From Brevibacillus laterosporus DSM 25 (GTDB lineage: Bacteria; Bacillota; Bacilli; Brevibacillales; Brevibacillaceae), in contig NZ_CP017705.1 in assembly GCF_002706795.1 (NCBI RefSeq), positions 2,350,001-2,414,000 on the forward strand: a stretch of DNA of 64,000 nucleotides. The letters are read 5' to 3'. The notes below the pieces were generated by a model, which ran no database searches, was not told the origin of the DNA, and saw nothing but the letters and a program-made list of their open reading frames with translations. Below, piece after piece: positions 34,675 through 44,065 of the stretch; within the stretch, counting starts at the first letter, position 1, and each line of letters starts with the position of its first letter. A program made the position numbers and the translations under genes.

Positions 34675-35783
34675 ATGGTCTTGAAAAATTTTCTCCTGGA
34701 CTAGACGGTGTTGTGGCTACAGAAACAAGCATTTCCTACCTTGATACCATACAAGAGGAAATCGTGATACGGGGTTACGATCTGATTGAGCTTTCTAAAT
34801 CCTATAGCTATGTCGATGTTATTCATCTTTTACTGGAGGGGCGGCTTCCCGATGAGGAAGAGAAAAAAATTCTCGAAGCTAGCATGATTCAACGATATGA
34901 ACTGCCTGCTGCGGTGCTTGAGGTTTTAAAGCTTTTGCCTGAGCAAACGCATGCTATGGACGGTCTACGAACAGGCATCTCCGTTCTTGGAGGGTATGAT
35001 CATGCGATTGATGATCGCTCCCTGCTTGTTAATAAAGAGCGTGCTTATCAATTATTGGGTCAAGTTCCTAGTATTGTGGCAAATAGCTATCGGATTCTGA
35101 CAAAAAAGGAACCGATCCATCCCGACAAGGCTCTACCGTTTAGTGCTAACTTTTTCTATATGGTCACTGGAAAAAAGCCGTCACCGATTGAGGAGAAAAT
35201 CTTTGATCTATCCCTGCTTTTGTACAGCGAGCATGAGATGCCAAATTCCACGTTTACGGCAAGGGTCATTGCTTCCACGCAATCGGATTTGTACGGAGCA
35301 TTGACAGGGGCGGTGGCTTCCTTAAAGGGTAACCTTCATGGGGGAGCAAATGAAGCTGTCATGCACTTACTGCTAGAGGCAGGAACAATTTCCAAGTTCG
35401 AGGAGTTACTACAAACCAAGCTATCGAACAAAGAAAAGATCATGGGATTTGGTCACCGGGTATATATGAAAAAAATGGACCCTAGAGCGACAATGATGAA
35501 AGGGGCATTACAGCAGCTATGTCAGATAAGGGGGGACGATCTTTTATACCGCATGTGTGAAGCGGGGGAGAGGATTATGGAGAGGGAAAATGGACTCTAC
35601 CCGAATTTGGACTATTATGTAGCACCTGTGTATTGGATGCTTGGGATTCCCATTCCATTATACACTCCTATCTTTTTCGCTGCGAGAACCGTAGGGATTT
35701 GCGCACATGTACTTGAACAGCACGCACAAAATCGTCTATTCCGACCACGTGTAAAATATGTAGGCGAGCGGCATGTTCTTTGA
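34671..35783 (+). CDS. prpC: 2-Methylcitrate synthase / citrate synthase
   Basis: It condenses propionyl-CoA (or acetyl-CoA) with oxaloacetate, the first step of the methylcitrate cycle. The 370-residue protein is a short-type citrate synthase. It has RGYDLIELS near the N-terminus, the LHGGANEAVM loop (about residues 222-231) with a catalytic-type His, GFGHRVYMKKMDPRA with the second His (about residues 260-274), and the C-terminal NLDYYVAPVYWMLGIP containing the catalytic Asp region. GGAGGAAGAAAA precedes the ATG. prpD and prpB follow, which makes the methylcitrate role much more likely than a TCA role. Confidence 0.9.
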   Translation: MNGLEKFSPGLDGVVATETSISYLDTIQEEIVIRGYDLIELSKSYSYVDVIHLLLEGRLPDEEEKKILEASMIQRYELPAAVLEVLKLLPEQTHAMDGLRTGISVLGGYDHAIDDRSLLVNKERAYQLLGQVPSIVANSYRILTKKEPIHPDKALPFSANFFYMVTGKKPSPIEEKIFDLSLLLYSEHEMPNSTFTARVIASTQSDLYGALTGAVASLKGNLHGGANEAVMHLLLEAGTISKFEELLQTKLSNKEKIMGFGHRVYMKKMDPRATMMKGALQQLCQIRGDDLLYRMCEAGERIMERENGLYPNLDYYVAPVYWMLGIPIPLYTPIFFAARTVGICAHVLEQHAQNRLFRPRVKYVGERHVL

Positions 35784-35821
35784 AGTAAGCGAGGGAAATT
35801 ATGTGAGCCAGCATCGCCTAT

Positions 35822-35843
35822 ATGATGTTCTGACCAACATCAT
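35822..35843 (+). repeat. Hairpin between prpC and prpD
   Basis: ATGATGTT and AACATCAT pair around a six-base loop. No T run follows. It may affect mRNA stability within the operon. Confidence 0.45.
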
Positions 35844-35884
35844 GTACCATGATAAATAATTTTAAATAGAAAGGGAAGGATACT

Positions 35885-37321
35885 TTGTTAAAAAATAGGG
35901 AGATAAACAAAACAGATGAGCTGATCGAGCAAATTACAGATTATGTTTTACATAAAAGGATTACGAGCTTGGAAGCGTTTGAGACTGCCAGATATGTCTT
36001 ATTGGATACACTCGGATGTGGAATTTTAGCATTAAACTATCCAGATTGCACAAAGCTACTGGGACCTGTTGTTCCTGGGACAGTTGTTCCAAATGGATGT
36101 AGGGTACCAGGTACATCATTTGTTCTTGATCCAGTAAGAGGAGCCTTTAATATCGGTTGCATCATTCGTTGGCTTGATTACAATGACACATGGTTAGCAG
36201 CAGAGTGGGGACATCCATCAGATAATTTGGGCGGAATTTTAGCTGTTGCTGATTATATTAGCCGTGTGCGTATCTCGGAGGGGAAACAACCGCTGACTAT
36301 GCATAATGTGCTGGAAGCGATGATTAAAGCACATGAAATTCAAGGGGTACTAGCATTAGAAAACAGCTTAAACCGGGTTGGTCTTGATCATGTATTGTTT
36401 GTCAAAATTGCAACAACAGCAGTTGTGTCACAGATGCTTGGGGGAACTCGTGAGGAAATAAACAACGCATTATCAAATGCTTGGCTTGATAATAGTAGTT
36501 TACGGACATATAGGCACGCTCCTAATACAGGATCGCGTAAATCTTGGGCTGCCGGCGATGCAACTAGCAGAGGTGTTCAGCTAGCTATGATGGCCTTGAA
36601 GGGAGAGATGGGATATCCAACAGCTCTTACTGCACCGGGCTGGGGATTTCAGGATGTATTATTTAATAAACAGAGGATAAAGCTGGCTCGACCACTGGAT
36701 TCATATGTAATGGAGAACGTGCTGTTCAAAGTCTCCTATCCAGCCGAATTTCATGCCCAAACGGCGGCGGAATGCGCAATCAAGCTTCATCCGGAAGTAA
36801 TGGATCGTTTTGATGAGATTGACAGCATTCAAATTACAACACATGAATCAGCTATTCGGATCATTGATAAGATAGGTCCATTGAATAATCCGGCAGATCG
36901 AGATCATTGCTTGCAATATATTACGGCTATCGGATTGCTGTTTGGTGATATTAAAGCGGATCATTATGAAGATATAGTGGCATCTGATTCAAGAATCGAT
37001 TTGTTACGAGACAAGATGGTGGTCGTTGAAAATAAACAGTACAGTATTGATTATTTAGAACCGAGTAAGCGCTCGATCGCAAACGCTGTTCAAGTACAGT
37101 ATAAAGATGGCACTTTTTCAGAAAAGGTGGAATGCGAATATCCATTAGGGCACCGCTTCCGCAGGGTAGAAGCCATCCCTAAAGTCATTGAAAAATTTAT
37201 TGAGAATGTGGGGACTCATTATTCACAAAAGCAAGTCAATAAAATAAAAGAAGCTTGCATGGATTCAGAAAGATTGAGCAACATGGCGGTTACCGAATTT
37301 ATCGAATTGTTTCTAATGTAG
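35885..37321 (+). CDS. prpD: 2-Methylcitrate dehydratase (MmgE/PrpD family)
   Basis: It removes water from 2-methylcitrate to form 2-methyl-cis-aconitate. The 478-residue length is normal. Family features are the N-terminal [50 protein letters not shown] (about residues 92-125), and [21 protein letters not shown] (about 220-240). The start is TTG with GGGAAGGA ahead, chosen because the alignment begins there. It lies between prpC and prpB, 16 bases before prpB. Confidence 0.93.
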   Translation: MLKNREINKTDELIEQITDYVLHKRITSLEAFETARYVLLDTLGCGILALNYPDCTKLLGPVVPGTVVPNGCRVPGTSFVLDPVRGAFNIGCIIRWLDYNDTWLAAEWGHPSDNLGGILAVADYISRVRISEGKQPLTMHNVLEAMIKAHEIQGVLALENSLNRVGLDHVLFVKIATTAVVSQMLGGTREEINNALSNAWLDNSSLRTYRHAPNTGSRKSWAAGDATSRGVQLAMMALKGEMGYPTALTAPGWGFQDVLFNKQRIKLARPLDSYVMENVLFKVSYPAEFHAQTAAECAIKLHPEVMDRFDEIDSIQITTHESAIRIIDKIGPLNNPADRDHCLQYITAIGLLFGDIKADHYEDIVASDSRIDLLRDKMVVVENKQYSIDYLEPSKRSIANAVQVQYKDGTFSEKVECEYPLGHRFRRVEAIPKVIEKFIENVGTHYSQKQVNKIKEACMDSERLSNMAVTEFIELFLM

Positions 37322-37337
37322 AGAGGGGGGAAACACA

Positions 37338-38246
37338 ATGGCTTGGATTGTAGATCCGCCGTCATCTCAAGCTGAATTAGCAATGAAATTCAGGGAGCTA
37401 ATGAATGCTCCTGACCTTTTGCAAATTCCCGGCACACACGATGCGATGGCTGCTCTTATGGCGAAGCAGGCAGGATTTTCAGCGCTCTATTTATCAGGTG
37501 CAGCTTATACAGCTAGTTGTGGTTTGCCAGACCTAGGAATCGTGACGTCTACTGAGGTAGCTCAACGGGCAAGAGAATTAATACGCGCTACCGATTTACC
37601 GGTATTGGTAGATATAGATACAGGATTTGGCGGAATACTTAATGTCTCCCGCACTGCTAGAGAAATGCTAGAGGCTAATGTAGCCGCCGTACAAATGGAA
37701 GATCAGCAGCTTCCTAAAAAATGCGGACATTTAAATGGAAAGAAACTTGTGACTACAGAAGAAATGGTCCAGAAGATTATAGCGATTAAAAAGGTAGCAC
37801 CATCGTTGGTACTTGTAGCTCGTACCGATGCCAGGTCAGTAGAAGGCTTGGACGCAGCAATAGAAAGGGCACGTGCCTATGTAGAAGCTGGGGCAGATGC
37901 CATATTTCCTGAGGCATTAGAATCAGCAGAGGAGTTTCGTGTGTTTGCCCAGCGTATATCTGCACCATTACTAGCAAATATGACTGAATTTGGGAAAACA
38001 CCGTATTATACGACAGAGGAATTCACTAAGCTAGGGTACCATATGGTTATTTATCCGGTAACGTCCCTGAGAGTGGCAGCTAAAGCATACGAACGTGTTT
38101 TTCAGGTGATGAAAGAACAAGGTACACAAAAAGGTGAACTAGCTAATATGCAAACGAGAAGTGAATTGTATGCAGCCATTTCCTATGAAGAATTCGAAGA
38201 GTTAGATAAGGAAATAGCGAAAACGGTTTTAACCAAAGAACAATAG
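37338..38246 (+). CDS. prpB: Methylisocitrate lyase
   Basis: It splits 2-methylisocitrate into pyruvate and succinate, the last methylcitrate-cycle step. The 302-residue protein belongs to the isocitrate lyase/PEP mutase fold. It shows DIDTGFGG (about residues 92-99), QMEDQQLPKKCGHLNGKKLV with the catalytic KKCGH loop (about 115-134), and RTDARSVEGLDAAIERARAY. GAGAGGGGGG precedes the ATG. The cycle's hydration step from methyl-cis-aconitate must be done by an aconitase elsewhere. A terminator follows. Confidence 0.94.
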   Translation: MAWIVDPPSSQAELAMKFRELMNAPDLLQIPGTHDAMAALMAKQAGFSALYLSGAAYTASCGLPDLGIVTSTEVAQRARELIRATDLPVLVDIDTGFGGILNVSRTAREMLEANVAAVQMEDQQLPKKCGHLNGKKLVTTEEMVQKIIAIKKVAPSLVLVARTDARSVEGLDAAIERARAYVEAGADAIFPEALESAEEFRVFAQRISAPLLANMTEFGKTPYYTTEEFTKLGYHMVIYPVTSLRVAAKAYERVFQVMKEQGTQKGELANMQTRSELYAAISYEEFEELDKEIAKTVLTKEQ

Positions 38247-38264
38247 AACAAGAGCCAGAAAAGT

Positions 38265-38329
38265 AAAAAGCGATGAGGGGTGTCTTTGCATGTTAGGTAG
38301 CGTGCGGATACCTAACCAATCGCTTTTTT
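38265..38329 (+). terminator. Terminator of the prp operon
   Basis: AAAAAGCGAT and ATCGCTTTTTT pair around a second inner stem, GTTAGGTA / TACCTAAC. Confidence 0.8.
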
Positions 38330-38415
38330 CTTCACCATGAACTAGTAAGACCAGATACTCCTGTTCTTAGGATGAAGTGGGCAATTTGAACTTATGGGGA
38401 AGGAGTAAGGTGGCT

Positions 38416-39810
38416 ATGAATAATGTGGACCGCTATTCCGTCCTGTACTGGATGAAAAAAGATAAGTGGATGGTACGTAAAGAAAGTTCTATTAGAGAGG
38501 TTATGCGGAGGATGGTCCAATTTGAGAGTACGGAGCTCCCTGTTATTGAAAAAGGGGGGGTACTTGGAGTTATAAAATTACAGGATTGTGTTCAGGGGTT
38601 GGAGGAAGGGATAGGCTTAGATGGCATAATAGCCCCTTTGTTATCGAATCATTTTTATACGGAAACTTCTAGTTTTTCTATGCAGGATATCGTAAGGCTT
38701 CCTTTATATATTACAAATGCTGAGAATAAGAAATTTGAAGGCGCAATTCGTAACCAGGAATTTCTGATGTACCAGAAGTACTTGCATGCCACGTTGACTA
38801 GAGTAAAGCCAACCCACAGACCGGATAAGCTCCGTACATCCGTTCAAATGGAGGAGATACTTGGAGAAAGTCCCGCTATTATGAAGGCAAAACAAATGGC
38901 TAGGAAAGCCGCAATGTCTAAAGCTCCTGTTTTACTTATGGGAGAGAGTGGGGTTGGAAAAGAACAGTTTGCGCGTGCCATTCATGATCTTGGAATGACC
39001 AGGGAAGGTGCTTTTATCCCTGTAAATTGCACGGCTATCCCAGATAATCTATTAGAATCAGAACTTTTTGGTTACACGGGTGGAGCGTTTACAGGGGCAA
39101 ATAAGGATGGAAAGCCTGGAAAATTTGAGCTTGCCCATAAAGGCACTTTGTTTTTAGATGAAATTGGTGATTTACCACTATCAACCCAAGTAAAAATTTT
39201 AAGGGTTTTACAGGAAAAAGAGATTGAACGTATAGGAAGTGTACATCCGGTGTTTGTAGATTTCCGATTGATTACAGCAACGAATAAGAATTTAGGGGAA
39301 CTGATGAAGAGAGGTGAATTTAGAGAGGACCTCTATCATCGTCTTCATGTTATTCCTATTCAAATCCCCCCTCTTAGACAGAGAAAAACGGATATCCCCC
39401 ACATTATGGAAGAGTACTCCAGAAGGCTATGTGCCACATACGGAATCACCAAAAAAACAATTGATGAAGAAGCATTACGACTCTTTTTTAAATATGATTG
39501 GCCAGGAAATGTGCGTGAACTAATAAATGTCATGGAGAGAATGTATGTATTGATCGATCATTCTCATATAGGTAAAAAAGAATTGCTAGAGGAGTTCATA
39601 TACAATTTTACTGCTCGAAGTGAATTGAACTCGACGATTGTTTCCTTCCAAAATCGACACAAGGCCGCCATGCTACATCAAGAAGAGGAAGAAAAAAAGT
39701 TAATTGAAAATGTCCTAAAAGAGGTAAAAGGGAACAAATCAAAAGCGGCAGAGCGTTTGGGGATCTCACGAGCCACACTATACAATAAACTAGCTCGGTT
39801 TCATGTGTAA
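38416..39810 (+). CDS. Sigma-54-dependent transcriptional activator (bEBP)
   Basis: It activates sigma-54 promoters using ATP. In the 464-residue protein an N-terminal CBS-like sensor part (about 10-110, with REVMRRMVQFESTELPVIEKGGVLGVI) is followed by an AAA+ domain. That domain has Walker A GESGVGKE, the sigma-54-contacting loop ELFGYTGGAFTGA, Walker B GTLFLDEIGD, and the sensor region FREDLYHRL. A Fis-type HTH closes the protein (KSKAAERLGISRATLYNKL). AAGGAG lies ten bases before this ATG; a GTG two codons earlier or an in-frame GTG at 38377 are possible. Two -24/-12 promoters nearby, both for valine-degradation genes, are its likely targets. Confidence 0.9.
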   Translation: MNNVDRYSVLYWMKKDKWMVRKESSIREVMRRMVQFESTELPVIEKGGVLGVIKLQDCVQGLEEGIGLDGIIAPLLSNHFYTETSSFSMQDIVRLPLYITNAENKKFEGAIRNQEFLMYQKYLHATLTRVKPTHRPDKLRTSVQMEEILGESPAIMKAKQMARKAAMSKAPVLLMGESGVGKEQFARAIHDLGMTREGAFIPVNCTAIPDNLLESELFGYTGGAFTGANKDGKPGKFELAHKGTLFLDEIGDLPLSTQVKILRVLQEKEIERIGSVHPVFVDFRLITATNKNLGELMKRGEFREDLYHRLHVIPIQIPPLRQRKTDIPHIMEEYSRRLCATYGITKKTIDEEALRLFFKYDWPGNVRELINVMERMYVLIDHSHIGKKELLEEFIYNFTARSELNSTIVSFQNRHKAAMLHQEEEEKKLIENVLKEVKGNKSKAAERLGISRATLYNKLARFHV

Positions 39811-39895
39811 TAAAAAAAGTGTTTACTCTGTCAATTTGTTCAAACAGAATTTACATCTTTCCCTTGTCACCTCCTTGTATTACAGGCGCTATTCA

Positions 39896-39913
39896 TTGGC
39901 ATACTCCTTGCAA
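39896..39913 (+). promoter_or_regulatory. Sigma-54 promoter (-24/-12) of the acyl-CoA dehydrogenase operon
   Basis: TTGGCATACTCCTTGCAA has GG at 39898-39899 and GC at 39910-39911, separated by exactly ten bases, and matches the TGGCA-N-TTGCA pattern. It lies 40 bases before the start codon. Confidence 0.88.
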
Positions 39914-39952
39914 TATAGGTGTTGTGTAATAATGCCAAAGAGGAGGATAGGG

Positions 39953-41650
39953 ATGGGTATAAGAGAAGACAACAAATGTTTGGTCACAGGATCATGCTTA
40001 TTTGATAATCATTCTTTCTTTTCACCTGAAGATTTTGAAGATGAGGAAGAGCTGATTTCTAGAACGACAGAGCAATTTGTTAAGAATGATATTATTCCCA
40101 AATTGGAGAGTATAGAACAGCATGACTACAATGTCACGAGGAAGCTGTTTGCACAGGTGGGAGAGCTTGGTTTGTTGGGAGTGGATGTTCCAGAAGCATA
40201 TGGAGGAGTTTCTTTAGGGAAAAAAGTGTCGGGACTTGTTGCGGAAAAGATGGGTTACGGGGGTTCCTTTAGCATATCCTTTAATATTCATGCAGGTGTA
40301 GGCACACTCCCATATGTATATTATGGTACCGAAGAGCAAAAACAACGTATACTGCCCAAGCTAGTGTCTGGGGAATGGATCGCTGGATATGCTTTAACAG
40401 AACCTAATGCTGGTTCCGATGCTCTTCAAGCGAGAACAACTGCATATCTAAACGATGCTGGTACTGCTTGGATTTTAAACGGAGAAAAGCAATGGATTAC
40501 AAATGCAAAGATTGCGGATGTTTTTGTAGTATTTGCAAAAACAACGCATGGAATGACAGCATTTATCGTTGAAAAAGGTGTTAGCGGGGTTTCAATTGGA
40601 CCTGAAGAGAAGAAAATGGGTATTAAGGGCTCTTCTACAGCTACATTACTATTAGAAGAGGTTTCTATTCCTGTTACCAATGTTCTAGGGGAACTGGGAA
40701 AAGGGCATCGTGTTGCACTAAATATTCTCAATTTAGCTCGGCTTAAACTGGCGTTTGGTAATATCGGTACAGCAAAGCAGGCTCTTCAATTATCCATTTG
40801 TTATGGAACGACACGCCAGCAATTTGGAAAGAAATTGGTCGAATTCACTATGATCCAAGAAAAGATAGCAAATATGGCAGTGGCCATTTACGCATCGGAA
40901 AGCTCTGCATACCGAACAGCAGGTTTACTTGATGATTTTCTACACAGCAAGGAAGATGCGATCAACGAACTATCTAAATACGCGATGGAGTGTGCCATTA
41001 ATAAGGTTTTGAGCTCCGAAGCATTAGCATGGATTGTAGATGAAGCGGTCCAAATTCATGGTGGATATGGCTATATGCAGGAGTATGAAGTGGAACGATT
41101 ATATCGTGACGCTAGGATTAGTCGTATTTTTGAGGGGACAAATGAAATAAATCGTCTGACGATTGCAAGAGCGATGTTAAAAAAAACAGTTGAAAACGAA
41201 GAGATAGAAATGGATGAAAATATCAGTAGAAATGAGCAGTTTCTATACTACTCCAAGCAGTTGTTTTATTCTGCATTAGAAATGTTTGCAAAGCGGATTG
41301 ATCATCAATTGGAGCAGGAACAGGAATGCTTGCGATTACTTGCTGATAGTATCCGGGATATATATATGATGGAGTCCGTACTTATTCGAAATCAGAAGGC
41401 GAGGGAAAAATATAGAGAAGACAAGGAGGGAGTAAAACAACTGATGACGGATGTGCTTTGTGAAGAAGGCTATCGTCAAGTAGAAGCGGCTACGATATCC
41501 ATTATTTCGAGCCTAGAGTCTAAGGGAACAAGCAGGAGGGCAATCGTGGATAGTATTCGATCCGTAACACTTTCTATGTATTCAAATCTCATACTTTCTA
41601 AACGGAAAATTGCGAATAAAATGATAAATTCAGGTGAATATGTAGTTTAA
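39953..41650 (+). CDS. Acyl-CoA dehydrogenase with C-terminal extension
   Basis: This FAD enzyme introduces a double bond into acyl-CoA; in this context isobutyryl-CoA to methacrylyl-CoA is the likely reaction. Of the 565 residues, about 1-400 form the classic fold, with AYGGVSLGKKVSGLVAEKMGYG, ALTEPNAGSDALQARTTA, NGEKQWITNAKIADVFVVFAK and QIHGGYGYMQEYEVERLYRDARI. The last 150-170 residues are a helical extension found in some long Bacillus members. GAGGAGG lies a few bases before the ATG at 39953, downstream of the sigma-54 promoter. Upstream in-frame starts lie before the promoter and are rejected. mmsB follows at 15 bases. Confidence 0.9.
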   Translation: MGIREDNKCLVTGSCLFDNHSFFSPEDFEDEEELISRTTEQFVKNDIIPKLESIEQHDYNVTRKLFAQVGELGLLGVDVPEAYGGVSLGKKVSGLVAEKMGYGGSFSISFNIHAGVGTLPYVYYGTEEQKQRILPKLVSGEWIAGYALTEPNAGSDALQARTTAYLNDAGTAWILNGEKQWITNAKIADVFVVFAKTTHGMTAFIVEKGVSGVSIGPEEKKMGIKGSSTATLLLEEVSIPVTNVLGELGKGHRVALNILNLARLKLAFGNIGTAKQALQLSICYGTTRQQFGKKLVEFTMIQEKIANMAVAIYASESSAYRTAGLLDDFLHSKEDAINELSKYAMECAINKVLSSEALAWIVDEAVQIHGGYGYMQEYEVERLYRDARISRIFEGTNEINRLTIARAMLKKTVENEEIEMDENISRNEQFLYYSKQLFYSALEMFAKRIDHQLEQEQECLRLLADSIRDIYMMESVLIRNQKAREKYREDKEGVKQLMTDVLCEEGYRQVEAATISIISSLESKGTSRRAIVDSIRSVTLSMYSNLILSKRKIANKMINSGEYVV

Positions 41651-41664
41651 GGGGGCTGAAGGTA

Positions 41665-42552
41665 ATGAAGAAGATAGGATTTATCGGACTAGGAAATATG
41701 GGTCTTCCGATGGCTAAGAATTTAGTGGAATCCAACTTCCAAGTATATGGGCTAGACTTGAACAAAGCAGCCGAGGCTTCCTTGAAACAAGCGGGTGGAT
41801 TCGTTGATGTTGATATTCCTAGCCTGACAGCAATGTGCGAGGTTATTTTCACCAGCCTTCCTTCCCCTCAAGTAGTAGAAGACATATATCTAGGAAAAGA
41901 GGGGCTTATCGAACATAGCCACCCTAGCATGATTTTCATTGACACAAGTACGGTTTCACCTGATGTAAATGTGAAGATATTGCAAGCGGCAACAGATAAA
42001 GGAGTTAAATTTCTCGCAGCTCCCGTCAGCGGAGGGGTCATTGGTGCGATTAATCGGACACTTACCTTTATGATTGGTGGCTCGAAGGAAGTCTATGAGC
42101 AGGTTCTACCAATTATGAATGTGCTAGGAACCAATATTTTTCACGTAAGCGATGAGATAGATAGTGGAACCAATACGAAGATCATTAATAATTTACTGAT
42201 TGGTTTTTATACAGCAGGAGTTAGTGAGGCTCTTACCTTAGCCAGAAAGAACAAGATGAATCTAGACACTCTTTTTCATATTTTACATGTCAGTTATGGA
42301 CAAAGCAGAATCTATGAACGAAATTACAAAAGCTTTATAGCGCTCGATGACTATAACCCTGGCTTTGCATTAAAGCTACTGCGGAAGGATCTAGGCTTAG
42401 CCCTCGATTTAGCAGAAAATAGCGAGTTAGATCTGCCTATTAGTAAAGCATTATTCAAGCTTTATGAAGAAGCTGAAAAAGAAGGATGGGGAGAGATGGA
42501 TATGTCTGTCCTCTATAAAAAAGTAAATGAACAAGCCAAGAGCATTCTCTAA
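41665..42552 (+). CDS. mmsB: 3-Hydroxyisobutyrate dehydrogenase
   Basis: It oxidises 3-hydroxyisobutyrate to methylmalonate semialdehyde with NAD in valine breakdown. The 295-residue protein has the Rossmann start KIGFIGLGNMGLPMAKNL, the substrate-site segment FLAAPVSGGVIGAINRTL (about residues 113-130), and the catalytic lysine in NTKIINNLLIGFYTAGVSEAL (about residue 172). GGGGGCTGAAGG lies before the ATG. It is sandwiched between the acyl-CoA dehydrogenase and mmsA genes, which supports the valine assignment over other beta-hydroxyacid dehydrogenases. Confidence 0.92.
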   Translation: MKKIGFIGLGNMGLPMAKNLVESNFQVYGLDLNKAAEASLKQAGGFVDVDIPSLTAMCEVIFTSLPSPQVVEDIYLGKEGLIEHSHPSMIFIDTSTVSPDVNVKILQAATDKGVKFLAAPVSGGVIGAINRTLTFMIGGSKEVYEQVLPIMNVLGTNIFHVSDEIDSGTNTKIINNLLIGFYTAGVSEALTLARKNKMNLDTLFHILHVSYGQSRIYERNYKSFIALDDYNPGFALKLLRKDLGLALDLAENSELDLPISKALFKLYEEAEKEGWGEMDMSVLYKKVNEQAKSIL

Positions 42553-42568
42553 AAAGGAGTGAATGATA

Positions 42569-44023
42569 ATGGTAACGCTACATGTAAAAACCATTCAGAA
42601 TCATATTAATGGAGAATGGGTGGATTCAACAGGCTCAGATTATGAAACAATCCCAAATCCGGCAACAGGGAAAAGCATTGCGATAGTACCCCTATCTACG
42701 AAGATGGATGTAGATCAAGCAGTAAAAGCAGCAGCTCAGGCCTACACAAGATGGGCGGAGGTACCGATTCCAAATCGGGCAAGATTATTGTATACATTCC
42801 TGCAATTATTGCAGCAGCATAAGGATGAGCTTGCTCAAATTATCACATTGGAGAATGGAAAAACCCTAAAGGATGCTAGTGGAGAAGTACAGCGTGGAAT
42901 TGAAGTAGTGGAGCTTGCCACATCAGCTCCAAGCTTAATGATGGGCGAGACCTTACCTAATATTGCAGGAGGGATTGATGGATCTATTTGGCGTTATCCG
43001 CTTGGAGTAGTGGCAGGTATTACACCATTTAACTTTCCGATGATGGTACCACTATGGATGTTTCCACTAGCGATCGCATGCGGTAATACTTTTGTGCTAA
43101 AAGCTTCTGAGCGTACTCCTATTTTAGCAGGGAGATTAGCGGAGCTTTTTTATGAGGCAGGTTTTCCAAAGGGAGTTTTGAACGTAGTGCATGGCGGTAA
43201 AGAGGTAGTAAATGGCATTGTGGAGCATTCTGACATTAAGGCAATATCTTTCGTAGGATCGGAACCTGTTGCGAAATATGTATATCAGGAAGGTACTGCT
43301 AATGGAAAACGCGTTCAGGCTTTAGCTGGTGCTAAAAATCATGCCATTGTTATGCCGGATTGCCATTTGGAAAAGACAGTCCAAGGTGTAGTAGGAGCAG
43401 CCTTTGGAAGTAGTGGAGAACGTTGTATGGCATGCTCAGTAGTTGCTGTCGTAGATGAAATTGCTGATCAGTTCATTGAAGTTCTAGTTGAGGAAACGCG
43501 TAAATTAAAAACGGGAGATGGGCATTATGAAGAAAATTTTGTTGGCCCTTTAATTCGTGAAGTTCATAAAGAGCGTGTTTTAGGATATATCGAGACCGGG
43601 ATAAAGGAGGGAGCTACTCTACTGATTGATGGTCGGAATGTGAAAGAAGAGGAAGGCTATTATGTAGGTGCTACTATATTTGATCATGTGCAGCCAGATA
43701 TGAAAATTTGGCAGGACGAAATTTTTGCCCCTGTTCTGAGTATAGTCAGAGTAAAAAATCTTGAAGAAGGCATCGAGCTCACAAATCAATCAAAGTTTGC
43801 AAATGGAGCGGTTATTTATACATCCAGCGGAAAGCATGTTCAAACTTTCCGAGATCAAATAGATGCGGGAATGATTGGTGTCAATGTAAATGTTCCAGCT
43901 CCTATGGCGTTTTTCTCCTTTGCAGGAAACAAAGCATCCTTTTATGGGGATTTAGGAACGAATGGAAAAGATGGTGTTCAATTTTTCACTCGCAAAAAGG
44001 TAGTAACCGAGCGCTGGTTTTAA
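42569..44023 (+). CDS. mmsA: Methylmalonate-semialdehyde dehydrogenase (CoA-acylating)
   Basis: It converts methylmalonate semialdehyde plus CoA to propionyl-CoA, CO2 and NADH. The 484-residue aldehyde dehydrogenase has [23 protein letters not shown], the MMSDH-type NAD region [26 protein letters not shown], and the catalytic Cys in SSGERCMA (about residue 284). The ATG at 42569 is chosen because AAAGGAG lies nine bases ahead; the ATG two codons upstream is too close. It ends the sigma-54 operon. Its product, propionyl-CoA, is the substrate of the prp genes just upstream. Confidence 0.94.
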   Translation: MVTLHVKTIQNHINGEWVDSTGSDYETIPNPATGKSIAIVPLSTKMDVDQAVKAAAQAYTRWAEVPIPNRARLLYTFLQLLQQHKDELAQIITLENGKTLKDASGEVQRGIEVVELATSAPSLMMGETLPNIAGGIDGSIWRYPLGVVAGITPFNFPMMVPLWMFPLAIACGNTFVLKASERTPILAGRLAELFYEAGFPKGVLNVVHGGKEVVNGIVEHSDIKAISFVGSEPVAKYVYQEGTANGKRVQALAGAKNHAIVMPDCHLEKTVQGVVGAAFGSSGERCMACSVVAVVDEIADQFIEVLVEETRKLKTGDGHYEENFVGPLIREVHKERVLGYIETGIKEGATLLIDGRNVKEEEGYYVGATIFDHVQPDMKIWQDEIFAPVLSIVRVKNLEEGIELTNQSKFANGAVIYTSSGKHVQTFRDQIDAGMIGVNVNVPAPMAFFSFAGNKASFYGDLGTNGKDGVQFFTRKKVVTERWF

Positions 44024-44029
44024 TCATCA

Positions 44030-44060
44030 AAAAAGCCGATTCTCTTGAGATCGGCTTTTT
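44030..44060. terminator. Shared bidirectional terminator
   Basis: AAAAAGCCGAT and ATCGGCTTTTT pair perfectly around nine bases, with T runs on both strands. It ends mmsA and the convergent hydrolase gene. Confidence 0.9.
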
Positions 44061-44065
44061 CTAGT

